Below, in pieces: positions 1 to 7,400 of a stretch of DNA of 64,000 nt. Positions within the stretch are counted from its first letter, which is position 1, and the number at the start of each line of letters is the position of its first letter. The notes beneath the pieces were generated by a model, which did no database searches, was not told the DNA's origin, and was given only the letters and a program-made list of their open reading frames with translations. Made by a program: the position numbers and the translations under genes. This DNA is from JBEKIK01 sp963838495. Lineage in GTDB: Bacteria > Planctomycetota > Planctomycetia > Pirellulales > Thermoguttaceae. Where the stretch lies: contig CAWIRC010000001.1 of assembly GCA_963838495.1 (NCBI GenBank), forward strand, positions 682,001 through 746,000, in the 5' to 3' direction.

Positions 1-63
1 CAAAATTGGAATTTCTCATGGGACACCTCCTTCTTAATAAGGTTCATCAGGAAAAAATAAAAA

Positions 64-137
64 TGCCCTCGCCAGGAGTCGAACCTGGTCTTCGACCTTC
101 GCAGGGTCGCGTGCGCAATCCGCCACACTCCGAGGAC
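64..137 (-). tRNA. tRNA-Arg(GCG)
   Basis: A full 74 nt cloverleaf is visible on the minus strand. The acceptor GTCCTCG pairs with CGAGGGC, the discriminator is A, the anticodon stem CGACC/GGTCG encloses loop CTGCGAA, and the T stem is CCAGG/CCTGG. The anticodon GCG reads CGC. Most bacteria use ACG for this box, so the gene is slightly unusual. No CCA is encoded. Confidence 0.9.
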
Positions 138-150
138 TCATTCCGTTATA

Positions 151-224
151 GTGCCTTGCCGAGGAATCGAACCTCGTCTAACAGTTTCGAAGACTGTTGT
201 GCGATCCGGCACACTCGCAAGGCA
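151..224 (-). tRNA. tRNA-Arg(TCG)
   Basis: Acceptor TGCCTTG/CAAGGCA, anticodon loop CTTCGAA inside stem ACAGT/ACTGT, and a normal T arm ending in the usual TTCGATT loop. It lies 13 nt from the Arg(GCG) gene, so both may be cut from one transcript. Confidence 0.9.
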
Positions 225-310
225 TGTGTAATATTGCGTTATATCACGTATTTTTTCGAGCCTATGTCTTTATAAGGATTGTTTTGATTTGTCGACTTGG
301 AGCCTAGACG

Positions 311-832
311 ATGAAGCGATTGCAGTATGGGCTGATTGGTCTCTTCATTGGCGTCACTGCCGTTGCCGCATCTTTTAGTCTGGGTAAATGTCTGCCGTTG
401 GCAGGCCCTTGGACTTTTCTATGGTCATGGATTGTCCTACACATCATCCATGCAGTTCTTGCTGCCGCAGTATATATTTGCCCACCCTCTGTTGCAGAGC
501 CAAGACGATTCGGAACGTTAACTGCCTCCACTATTGTCACATTATTGCCTCTCATCACATTGTTTTTATTTGTACAAGTGTTTGTTATTGGACATTCCTC
601 AAATGTGCGCGAGTGCGCGGGCGAGTCCGGTTTTGCACTCTGGGGACTTTGGATGTCTTCGTGGCCTCTTCTTTTGATATGCAACGCTGTTGCTTGGCCT
701 GTTGCAGTGATTTCTACAATATTGCCTCCGTATTCATTTCGATCTTGGATGTCCATAGGTGCGAGATTCTTATCGGTAATGCTTACCACGTTTTCGTGGT
801 ATACGCTCACAACATATTTTCCGGACGCATAA
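311..832 (+). CDS. Small multi-pass membrane protein
   Basis: I do not recognise a family. The 173-residue product has about four hydrophobic segments (near residues 7-25, 35-55, 70-92 and 110-135) joined by short polar loops, so it should sit in the inner membrane. An SD-like GGAG lies 8 nt before the ATG at 311, which supports this start. It is the only plus-strand gene inside a minus-strand tRNA array, so it has its own promoter or is a passenger between tRNA genes. No catalytic motif is visible. The antisense reading frame over the same bases is polar and lacks a ribosome site, so I prefer this strand. Confidence 0.55.
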   Translation: MKRLQYGLIGLFIGVTAVAASFSLGKCLPLAGPWTFLWSWIVLHIIHAVLAAAVYICPPSVAEPRRFGTLTASTIVTLLPLITLFLFVQVFVIGHSSNVRECAGESGFALWGLWMSSWPLLLICNAVAWPVAVISTILPPYSFRSWMSIGARFLSVMLTTFSWYTLTTYFPDA

Positions 833-856
833 ACACTGTCTGCGTCAATTTCCAAG

Positions 857-930
857 AGCCGACGACTGGATTCGCACCAGCATGAACCGGTTTACAGGAC
901 CGGCGCCTTTCTCAGTCGAGCCACGTCGGC
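857..930 (-). tRNA. tRNA-Thr(TGT), divergent
   Basis: Acceptor GCCGACG/CGTCGGC is perfect and the anticodon stem CCGGT/ACCGG encloses CCTGTAA, giving TGT. It is odd: position 33 is C instead of T, the D loop lacks the GG pair, and the T loop reads TGCGAAT, so position 55 is G. The D-loop and T-loop losses are the two partners of the normal elbow contact. Confidence 0.65.
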
Positions 931-936
931 AGCAAG

Positions 937-1006
937 CAGGAGTGCAAGGATTCGAATCCTGCGGAGCGGCTTTGGAGGCCGTTTGCTCTCCCAGGAGCAC
1001 ACTCCT
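937..1006 (-). tRNA. tRNA-Trp(CCA)
   Basis: Acceptor AGGAGTG/CACTCCT with discriminator G, anticodon loop CTCCAAA, T loop TTCGAAT. The gene is only 70 nt and the 53-61 pair of the T stem is not G-C, so it is somewhat degenerate. Confidence 0.75.
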
Positions 1007-1041
1007 GTACTGCTCCCTGCGATTTTGCGGAGAGCAGTCCG

Positions 1042-1638
1042 TCACTTTTGAAGTTCCAAGTTCCAGTATGCTTCGCTGATGAACTTCGACCAGCTTGCAA
1101 TCCGCACGCTATGATCGGCATAAAGCGGTTTCCACGCCGGCCGAAGCGGTTTGTGGCGGAGTTTCAATCGGGCCTGTTCGGGCGTACGATCAGCCTTCCG
1201 CTTGTTGCAGGCCATGCAAGCCAATACGCAGTTTTCCCAACTTGACACACCGCCTTGCGACCGCGGCAAAACGTGGTCGATGGTTAATTCCTCGCTGCCC
1301 GGCTGCGCATCGCAATACTGGCAGGTATTGTGGTCCCGCTTGAACACATTCCGCCGGCTGAAAGTAACAGTTCCGATGGGCAGCCGATCATATCTGCTAA
1401 GGGTAATCACTTCGGGCACGCGCAGCCGGAATCGAATTGCCTGGATGAACGGTTCGTTGGCGCACGGCACGAGCTTCGACCAGTCAGCCCAGGTATAAAG
1501 CTGATAGTCTTCGGGATCTACCACACGTGCCGACTCGTTCCACAACAGCACCAGCGACCGTGCCACGGTGGCAACATGCACCGGTTGCCAGTTGCGATTC
1601 AAAACCAGCGTGTGTCGCTGTAGTACGCTGCGAACCAT
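1042..1638 (-). CDS. HNH endonuclease
   Basis: This is a 198-residue HNH nuclease. The C-terminal half shows the zinc-supported fold: CQYC near residue 110, then TIDHVLPRSQGG with the catalytic His, and CMACNKRKADRTP near residue 145. The N-terminal 90 residues follow the pattern of the HNH proteins common in planctomycetes and cyanobacteria. GGAGAAAAGTC directly before ATG 1638 supports the start. It lies between tRNA genes on the same strand. Such proteins often occur as stand-alone genes of unknown cellular role. No intron or IS ends are visible beside it, so a homing role is only a possibility. Confidence 0.88.
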   Translation of the reverse strand: MVRSVLQRHTLVLNRNWQPVHVATVARSLVLLWNESARVVDPEDYQLYTWADWSKLVPCANEPFIQAIRFRLRVPEVITLSRYDRLPIGTVTFSRRNVFKRDHNTCQYCDAQPGSEELTIDHVLPRSQGGVSSWENCVLACMACNKRKADRTPEQARLKLRHKPLRPAWKPLYADHSVRIASWSKFISEAYWNLELQK

Positions 1639-1727
1639 GACTTTTCTCCATATCTTCCAGTTGAATAGTAAATGTTTTATTTATTTCAAATCATCATTCA
1701 GCACTCAACACTCATAATTCCAAAAAG

Positions 1728-1802
1728 GGTGTCTAGGGAGAGTCGAACTCCCACCTTCTGGTTCACAGCCAGCCGTGCAGAAACCGCTACACCACAGACA
1801 CC
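1728..1802 (-). tRNA. tRNA-His(GTG)
   Basis: Acceptor GTGTCTG/TAGACAC carries the extra G-1 opposite C73 that marks tRNA-His. Anticodon loop CTGTGAA, T loop TTCGACT. Confidence 0.92.
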
Positions 1803-1854
1803 ACTGCAATTATCGTTTATGCAAAACTCGCTTTGTTTGATAATCGTTTGCTAG

Positions 1855-1926
1855 CACCCCGACCAGGACTCGAACCCGGAACTCCTCGTTAGAACCGAGG
1901 AATGATGTCCGTTTCACCATCGGGGC
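1855..1926 (-). tRNA. tRNA-Arg(TCT)
   Basis: Acceptor GCCCCGA pairs with TCGGGGT (last pair G-U), anticodon stem CCTCG/CGAGG encloses GTTCTAA, T loop TTCGAGT. Confidence 0.9.
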
Positions 1927-1945
1927 AAAGTTATCACTTATCAAG

Positions 1946-2034
1946 CGGAAGGCATGGGATTCGAACCCACATGACCCTTTCAGGGTCGCACGGTTTAGCA
2001 AACCGGCCCGGCTAACCGTATCCGGCTACCTTCC
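1946..2034 (-). tRNA. tRNA-Ser(GCT)
   Basis: An 89 nt type II tRNA. Acceptor GGAAGGT/GCCTTCC, anticodon GCT in loop TTGCTAA, and a long variable arm GACCCTGAAAGGGTC. Ser in this genome therefore keeps the usual long arm, unlike the Leu-anticodon genes nearby. Confidence 0.93.
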
Positions 2035-2054
2035 ATAATCCTCCTCACATGCAG

Positions 2055-2125
2055 TGGACCGCCGGGGACTCGAACCCCGATTACCTGGGTGCAAACCAAG
2101 TGTCTTCCCCTTGGACCAGCGGCCC
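2055..2125 (-). tRNA. tRNA-Ala(TGC)
   Basis: Acceptor GGGCCGC/GCGGTCC contains the G3-U70 wobble that identifies alanine tRNA. Anticodon loop TTTGCAC gives TGC. Confidence 0.92.
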
Positions 2126-2160
2126 GTTTCTCAAGCCCACACGATCGTTATTAAAATCAG

Positions 2161-2236
2161 TGACCGAGGTGGGAGTCGAACCCACAAAGTCACGAGGCTC
2201 TCGACCTCGCCGCTTTTCCTGTTTGCGTACCCGGTC
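2161..2236 (-). tRNA. tRNA with Leu anticodon GAG, short variable loop
   Basis: A complete cloverleaf: acceptor GACCGGG/CTCGGTC, D stem CGC/GCG, anticodon stem CGAGG/CCTCG around TCGAGAG, T stem GTGGG/CCCAC. The anticodon is GAG but position 33 is C, and the variable loop is only about 7 nt. Bacterial tRNA-Leu normally has a long variable arm, so the charging identity is unclear. Confidence 0.7.
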
Positions 2237-2237
2237 G

Positions 2238-2306
2238 TGGCGGGTCCGGGAGTCGCACCCGGCAGTTGGAACTTATGAGGCTCCACTGAGCGCTGGCTCA
2301 CCCGCG
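2238..2306 (-). tRNA. tRNA-Met(CAT)-like, degenerate D arm
   Basis: Anticodon CAT in loop CTCATAA. Acceptor CGCGGGT/ACCCGCC leaves a C1-C72 mismatch, which recalls the unpaired 1-72 of initiator tRNA, but the three G-C anticodon-stem pairs of an initiator are absent. The D arm is about 13 nt with no GG, and the T loop is TGCGACT. It could be an initiator variant, a tRNA-Ile(CAT), or a decaying gene. Confidence 0.6.
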
Positions 2307-2315
2307 TTGTCAGGA

Positions 2316-2365
2316 GTTAGAGATCAGCATCTGGGGAGCTAGTATTCCAGGTCCTAATCTCTAAC
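2316..2365. repeat. Inverted repeat between tRNA genes
   Basis: GTTAGAGAT at 2316-2324 is the exact reverse complement of ATCTCTAAC at 2357-2365, with a 32 nt loop. It lies between the Met-like and Leu(CAG)-like tRNAs and may be a processing hairpin. Confidence 0.5.
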
Positions 2366-2377
2366 CCCTTCTTTCAG

Positions 2378-2451
2378 TGACCAAGGGGAGATTCGAACTC
2401 CCAACAACGACGTTCTGAGCGTCGCGTGTCTACCAATTGCACCACTTGGTC
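2378..2451 (-). tRNA. tRNA with Leu anticodon CAG, short variable loop
   Basis: A well-paired 74 nt type I cloverleaf: acceptor GACCAAG/CTTGGTC, D stem GTG/CAC, anticodon stem CGACG/CGTCG around CTCAGAA, variable loop TTGTT, T stem GGGAG/CTCCC. The anticodon reads CUG (Leu), yet the 5 nt variable loop is not that of a leucine tRNA. Confidence 0.8.
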
Positions 2452-2463
2452 ATTGCTTACATG

Positions 2464-2574
2464 TGACCCCGACCACCGCGACCATGCTACGCATGGTGCC
2501 CCGGCGGTGCCCGGAATTGAACCCAACCTTGCCGGCGTGAAAGACCGGTGTCCTTTCCGATAGACGAACGGGCC
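2464..2574 (-). tRNA. tRNA-Glu(TTC), interrupted by nested palindromes
   Basis: The 5' two thirds match tRNA-Glu closely: GGCCCGT, then TCGTCTATCGG, and anticodon loop CTTTCAC in stem CCGGT/GCCGG. After the T loop TTCAATT only two T-stem bases remain before a 44 nt palindromic insert (2470-2513). A GGGGTC strand beyond it can pair with five of the seven 5' acceptor bases. I infer one tRNA gene split by the insert. Whether it is functional cannot be told from sequence. Confidence 0.65.
2470..2513 (-). repeat. Nested GGGCACC/GGTCG palindromes in tRNA-Glu
   Basis: On the tRNA strand the outer unit begins GGGCACCGCC and ends CGGTGGTCG. In its loop sits a second complete 23 nt unit (2479-2501) with the same ends, stem ACCATGC/GCATGGT. 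The inner unit differs by one base from that in tRNA-Phe (3446-3468). Confidence 0.75.
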
Positions 2575-2583
2575 AAATTTTAG

Positions 2584-2664
2584 TGCGCCAGGCAGGAGTT
2601 GAACCTGCACAGCCTGTGGCGGCGGATTTACAGTCCGTTGGGCTCGCCATTGCCCTGCCGGCGC
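2584..2664 (-). tRNA. tRNA-Tyr(GTA)
   Basis: An 81 nt type II tRNA: acceptor GCGCCGG/CTGGCGC, anticodon loop CTGTAAA, a variable arm of about 13 nt, and T loop TTCAACT. Confidence 0.9.
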
Positions 2665-2678
2665 AATCTGAAGTGGCA

Positions 2679-2703
2679 CGACCAACACTGCGTGTCGGTG
2701 CCC
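2679..2703 (-). repeat. Palindromic insert, T stem/acceptor position
   Basis: 25 nt, GGGCACC to GGTCG on the tRNA strand. Stem ACCGACAC/GTGTTGGT with a 3 nt GCA loop. It sits after T-stem position 62. Confidence 0.75.
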
Positions 2704-2731
2704 GGAGTCGAACCCGCATTCACCAAGGTTC

Positions 2732-2756
2732 GGGCACCGCTGCGTAGCGGTGGTCG
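2732..2756 (+). repeat. Palindromic insert, anticodon-loop position
   Basis: 25 nt, GGGCACC to GGTCG on the plus strand, so it is inverted relative to the tRNA. Stem ACCGCT/AGCGGT. It differs from the copy at 2825-2849 at two positions that keep the stem paired. Confidence 0.75.
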
Positions 2757-2800
2757 TGGCCGCTTTGCCGATTTGCGTACCGTGCCATGTTCATCAAAAG

Positions 2801-2895
2801 CGCCCTCGACGGGATTTGAACCCCGGGCACCGCCGCGCAGCGGTGGTCGTCTTGCGTGACAGGCAAGCGAGCACTCCAGGCTGCTCCACGAGGAC
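2801..2895 (-). tRNA. tRNA-Asp(GTC), palindromic insert beside T stem
   Basis: Acceptor GTCCTCG/CGAGGGC with G73, D stem GAGC/GCTC, anticodon loop CTGTCAC in CTTGC/GCAAG. A 25 nt palindrome (2825-2849) follows the anticodon arm. Without about 22 nt of it, the flanking AC and GGG form a five-pair T stem with CCCGT. The gene is otherwise canonical, which argues that the insert entered a working tRNA. Confidence 0.8.
2825..2849 (+). repeat. Palindromic insert in tRNA-Asp variable region
   Basis: GGGCACC to GGTCG, 25 nt. Stem ACCGC/GCGGT around a short GC-rich loop. Same orientation as the copies at 2732-2756 and 3014-3044. Confidence 0.75.
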
Positions 2896-2909
2896 GTATT
2901 TCATTGCAG

Positions 2910-2997
2910 TGGCTCAGGCGGGATTTGAACCCACGATCTCCGGTGCCCAAAACCGGCGGATTCCCAGGCTTTCCTACATCCTGTTGGCTAAAGTGCC
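2910..2997 (-). tRNA. tRNA-Pro(TGG), enlarged D arm
   Basis: Anticodon stem CCGGT/ACCGG around TTTGGGC gives TGG. T stem GTGGG/CCCGC is intact. The segment before the anticodon stem is about 15 nt too long, with GGAT/ATCC able to pair, and the two acceptor strands (GGCACTT and CTGAGCC) pair poorly. The 5' end overlaps the expected 3' end of the Ile gene. Confidence 0.6.
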
Positions 2998-3090
2998 CAG
3001 CGGGAGTTGAACCGGGCACCGACCGAAGGTTGGTCGGATGGTCGTGATCCTTATAAGAGACCTGCTCTAACCACTGAGCTACACGCCGAC
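2993..3090 (-). tRNA. tRNA-Ile(TAT), palindromic insert
   Basis: D arm TAGCTCAGTGGTTAGAGC is classic and the anticodon loop CTTATAA gives TAT. A 31 nt palindrome (3014-3044) follows the anticodon arm. The T stem 3' strand CCCGC lacks its full partner because the insert ends in its place. The acceptor 3' strand is not convincing, and the next tRNA begins on top of it. Confidence 0.6.
3014..3044 (+). repeat. Palindromic insert in tRNA-Ile variable region
   Basis: 31 nt, GGGCACC to GGTCG, with a longer internal helix CCGACC/GGTCGG. It is the most divergent copy of the family. Confidence 0.65.
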
Positions 3091-3098
3091 AAGGCGAG

Positions 3099-3170
3099 TA
3101 GGGCGGGAGGGATTTGAACCCACACCTGCCGGATTAAAAGTCCGGTATGCTGCCGTTACACCACGACCCT
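3099..3170 (-). tRNA. tRNA-Lys(TTT)
   Basis: Anticodon stem CCGGA/TCCGG around CTTTTAA. Acceptor AGGGTCG pairs with CCGCCCT apart from one mismatch. T loop TTCAAAT. Confidence 0.88.
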
Positions 3171-3388
3171 ATGTCTGGTCGGGCATATTCGTTTCCATCG
3201 TGTTTCCATTGCTTTCTTCCTTTTTTCAAATAATCTTTGACACCTTTGTGAATCGAACGTAGTGCTATTTGGTCATCGATCTCGTTTGGGCAAATGCTGC
3301 CATACTCAGCCGACCAACGAGCGAGGGACTGTCGGCGCGCACCTTCCACGCAGTTGATTGGCATGATTAGCGGCCACCTTCCACGCAG

Positions 3389-3497
3389 TGGGTCGGGAGG
3401 CGCTCGAATCCTCGTCTCCTGGTTTTCAGCCAGGTGGGACCACTGCGACCATGCTGCGCATGGTGCCCAGCGGTGCCCCCGTCTCAGCTACCGACCC
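3389..3497 (-). tRNA. tRNA-Phe(GAA), nested palindromes in D arm
   Basis: Acceptor GGGTCGG/CCGACCC is perfect across 109 nt and the anticodon stem CCTGG/CCAGG encloses CTGAAAA. The D arm starts normally (TAGCTGAGACGG) and then runs into a 41 nt nested palindrome. The expected 3' strand of the D stem is not recognisable after it. T-stem pair 53-61 is also broken. Confidence 0.7.
3438..3478 (-). repeat. Nested GGGCACC palindromes in tRNA-Phe
   Basis: The outer unit has stem ACCGCTG/CAGTGGT. A complete 23 nt unit (3446-3468, stem ACCATGC/GCATGGT) replaces its loop. The outer 3' end reads GGTCC instead of GGTCG. Confidence 0.75.
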
Positions 3498-3503
3498 AAC
3501 AAA

Positions 3504-3534
3504 AAAACCCGATGTCGTTGTGACACCGGGTTTT
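3504..3534. terminator. Hairpin terminator upstream of the tRNA array
   Basis: AAAACCCG..TGTC pairs with GACA..CGGGTTTT. On the minus strand a T run follows, and tRNA-Phe begins a few bases later, so it would stop transcription arriving from the right. Confidence 0.6.
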
Positions 3535-4334
3535 ATGTACTCCCGCAGGTATAAGGCCAAGCGTCACAAGCGCAGTGGATGCATATATAGCGTATTCGCT
3601 GGTTGACCAGCTAAACGCTCTATGCATTTCGGATCGCTTATAAGTCTTGACCAAAACACAGTAATATTCCTCGCTCATTTAGGGTAAGTCAGCGATTGGA
3701 TGGACAGCCAAACGCGCCTTACCGGTTTCTATTACAAGTATAGACGACAAATCCTTAAAAAATGTTCAGAAAGAAATGAAAATGTTCTAAAACGATCTGC
3801 TAGCTAATAGTAGATACCCAGAGAAGCTCGTTTATTGCACTAGCATAATGTTTTTTTGGGATATGTCAAGCGAAGCATTACAATAATTTACCACTTACAA
3901 ATAGACAGTGCACTATAGTTTCGTTGTTTCTTTTAGGGGGATTTCATCATTTACAGGAACATCACCATGAAATGCCAATGCATTATGTTAATGTTTTAAA
4001 TACGGTGGTTAGTTAGGACTCTCAAAAAAGGCGTGAGTTAACAGGAATGTCACACTAATTGGTACCGATGACCACTGGCAATCGCGCCAAGGTGTCGAGC
4101 TACAAGACACTAATGGTCAGTTCGTAAAGTGACTCGTCAAACTTTATGATATATCCATAATGGGAATGGAACGGAACATCTTGGTGTGGAATATATTACC
4201 TATGGCTTAGTTTCGCTTATCTTGCAGACGAGCAAGCTTTCTCGTTTTATGACGAATTACTAAGGGACAAATCTGTTTATTTTTAATGACAGCAATCCTA
4301 TTTTGAAAAAACGCAGTCAAGCAAGAATGAGAAA
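3535..4334. other. 800 nt without a recognisable gene
   Basis: AT-rich relative to the flanks. I see no coding pattern, tRNA or repeat that I can support. Confidence 0.5.
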
Positions 4335-4367
4335 ACCCGCTCCTGTGCCGGGTACACTGGAGCGGGT
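4335..4367 (-). terminator. Terminator of the large PEP-CTERM gene
   Basis: ACCCGCTCC and GGAGCGGGT form a 9 bp stem. On the minus strand the stem is followed by TTTTCTC, about 100 nt after the stop codon at 4465. Confidence 0.7.
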
Positions 4368-4464
4368 GAGGGTGTTTAGGGGTTAATCTGTTTTAGGATC
4401 TGCCGGAGCGGCAGAGCAACTGCCGCTCCAACAGAGTTTTCGATCGGTAATATTCGATCAATTG

Positions 4465-7400
4465 TTACCGGCTGCGGCGCCAGTAAATTCCCAGTCCCAT
4501 TGCAGCCAGCATGAGCATTGCCCAGGTTGACGGTTCCGGAACCGGAGATATCGAGCCCAGGCCCGCGGTCGGACCTCCCGGAAGGGGGGCGATGGTCAGC
4601 GTGGCCCCGACACCGAGAGTAACGGTGTTCTGGACCACCGAAGTGGCGGTGAGGCTCGTGTCAGCGTCCAGGATGAGGTTGCCGATGCCGCTGATATTGC
4701 CCAAGGTCTGCGCCTGCCATTTACTTCCAACGTGGCTGTGCTGGCAGCCGTGGAAATATCGGAAGCAACGTTGATCTGACCGGTGGAGGTCAACTGCAAC
4801 AGGCCATCACTTATGGTTGTTGGGCCGGTGTAGGTATTGGCCGCGGTGAGGATTAGCGTGCCAACGCCGTTCTTGGTCAGACCACCGTCGACCGCAGCGT
4901 CACCACCGATGTTACTATGCGCTAGGGCCTGAGCGATCGTGACGGAGAACGCTTGGGTATCGACCACCGCGCCGCCATTGCGGACGTTGGCCCTGGTCAG
5001 AGTGTTCGTCACGAATAGCTGGCCCGTGGGGTTTGGGGTGGTGTCGGACTGGGAGGCCTGCAACGTGCCGCCGTTGAAGTTGAAGGTGGAGGAGCCGGTG
5101 CCGCCGCCTACCCACCGGGTTGCAATCGTTCCACCATTGAGGTTCACGGTGCCGAACGACCCGCCTTGGTAGCCGATATAAACGGCAGGCAAAGCAACTC
5201 CGCCAGCAGCGGTATCAAACAGGGCGGAGCCGGACACATTCAACGACCCAGTGCCGAATTCAGCCACATAGACGGTGCCGCTAAAGGTGCCGCCGCTCAT
5301 GTAGTAATCGCCAATCGAGTTGGAACTGCCGTTGGCAATCGTCATGCGATTGTTGGTCACCGCAATCGAACCGCCGGTCTGGGTCAGGGTTGCCGTGTTG
5401 CCGGCGGAGCCGCCGCCCCAGCCGACCACGAACCAGTTTCCAGCCGATACGCTGCCGCCACTTACGTTCATGGTGACGGTTGCGCCGCCGGAGGGATTAG
5501 CACCAGAATCGGTGCCAAGCCACAACTCATGGACCGTTGTAAGACTACCGCCGGTAGTCACATTGAGTGCACCGGTCGCCCCGCTGGTGGAGCCAACAAT
5601 AAGGCTCGGTCTGGTAGTCAAATTGGCATTCAGGGTACCCGATACAGTCAGGATCGGGTTGCCGCCAGCCGCATTGCCGACCGTGATCAGGCCGGTGGTG
5701 CTGGTGGTGCCGCCGATGGCCAGTGTGCCGTCGGTAACAACCGTGGCGCCGGAGTAGCTGTTCACGTTGTTGAGGTTCACGGCGGCCGCGCCGGTCTTGG
5801 TCAGCGGGGTAGTGCCCGTGATGCCGGCCGCCCCGGTGATCGTGTAGTTCGACGTGATGTTGTTGAACGTGACGCTTGTCGGGGTGACGTTCGCCGGGAC
5901 GTTGACCGTAAAGTTGGCGGCACTGTCATCGAACAGCACCGTATCGTTCTCGTAGTAGTCGGTCTGGCCGCCGGCGGTGATCAGATTCCAGTTCTTTGGC
6001 AGCGCTTGGATCGCGGTGGACCAGACCTGCCCAGCCAGCGCACCGGTCCATTTGGGGCTGTCAAAGCCGGTGACGTTGATCCAGAGGTTACCGCCACTGA
6101 GTTGCAGGCCGCCATTCACGATACGGCCGTTGGTCAGGCTTGGGCCCGCCGTGAAATCGCCCACGGAGGCCGTGGTGCTGCCGTAGCCGATCAGGTAGTA
6201 TGTGCCCGCAGTTAACCCGCTGCCGTAGGCATTGACCACGACCTGGCCGTTGGCCGGCGTGGTCGCCAGAGCGCACCGTGACGCTGATGGCCGGCGTGGT
6301 CGGGGCTGCCAAGCGAGCATTGACGGCCGCCGCGCCTTGGAAGGTCAGCGCAGCCGCCGTCAAGGTGCCGGTGCCTCCGTTGCCGTTGGCAATCATGCTG
6401 CCGATGCCTGCCGTAATCGCGCGAACCGAGCCAGTGCCGTCCAGGGTGGACGGATCCAGAACCACCGGGCCGGCGAGGCTACCGGTCACCACGAGCGTGC
6501 TGCCCCCGCTGGTGTATGTCGTGAAGGCATTGGTGCTCGCACCACTGAGCGTGACGGTGTACGGTCCGACAATCGTCAGGGCCGCCAGTCCGGAGCCGCT
6601 GATGGCGTTGGAAAGCGTAATAGGACCGCCCACCGCAGCAGAATCAGGTCATTGCTGGATCCGATCGCGACGGGCGTGCTCAGCGTGAATGGCGCGGTGC
6701 CGGCGTTCATCAGGCCGTTGATCGTAGTGGTGGCAGCGCCGGTCTGCGTGCCGCCAGCCAAGATGCGAACCGAATTGAAGTTGCGGGTAAGGCCCTGACT
6801 GTTATTGATAGGAATAAGCGTGTCATAGTTGAGGGTGCCGTCGCCGCCGCTGGGCACGCCATCCCAGGCTCCGCCGGAAGTGTTTTCCGGGATTGCGCTG
6901 ATATAAGGCGTGACGTTGGTGCCGCCAAGCGTTGCGTAGGTATAGCCGCCCGTCCCGCCGTTAGAGGGCGCGCCCGGGCTGCTGATAATGGCCCATGTCC
7001 CAAGTAGGCTATTTGTCCACCCATTGGTTGTCGTGACGCCATTGGCGCCGTCTTGGGTGCCGGTCGGCAGGGTGAAGATCGCCGTGCCACCCGGATTCTT
7101 GGTGATGGAACCCAGGTTCAAGACCATGGGGTTAGTGAACCTGTCGCCGGTCACGTTGATTGCCGCTCCGCCGGCGTTCAGGGTGGTGGATCCCATGGTT
7201 TGGCTGCTGAAGGCCGCCGCACTGGCGATCACGTTCAAAGTGGCGCAGCCCAGCGTCAGCGAAGACCCGTTGGCCAGGATGTCCGAGATCGGGGCCGTCA
7301 GGGCGCTGAAGTCGAGCTGCAAGGTGCCGCCGGTCCCCACCGTCGTGGACGGGGAGGTATTGGTGCCCGCCAGGGTCAGGGTGCCGGCGTTGACCGTAGT

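Larger units (their letters stand above)
2674..2786 (-). tRNA. tRNA of uncertain identity with two palindromic inserts
   Basis: Acceptor GGCACGG (5') pairs fully with TCGTGCC (3'), 113 nt apart, so this is one gene. D arm CGC/GCG, anticodon stem CCACG/CTTGG with one mismatch, variable loop TGAAT, T arm GCGGG-TTCGACT-CC. One insert lies in the anticodon loop (2732-2756) and one between the T loop and the acceptor 3' strand (2679-2703). If about 20 nt of the loop insert were removed the anticodon could read CGA (Ser), but this is a guess. Confidence 0.65.

Noticed and set aside
2732..2756. Reading the anticodon-loop palindrome as an archaeal BHB intron
   Set aside because: The bases next to it do not form a clear bulge-helix-bulge, and the host genes look bacterial, so I report only an insert.
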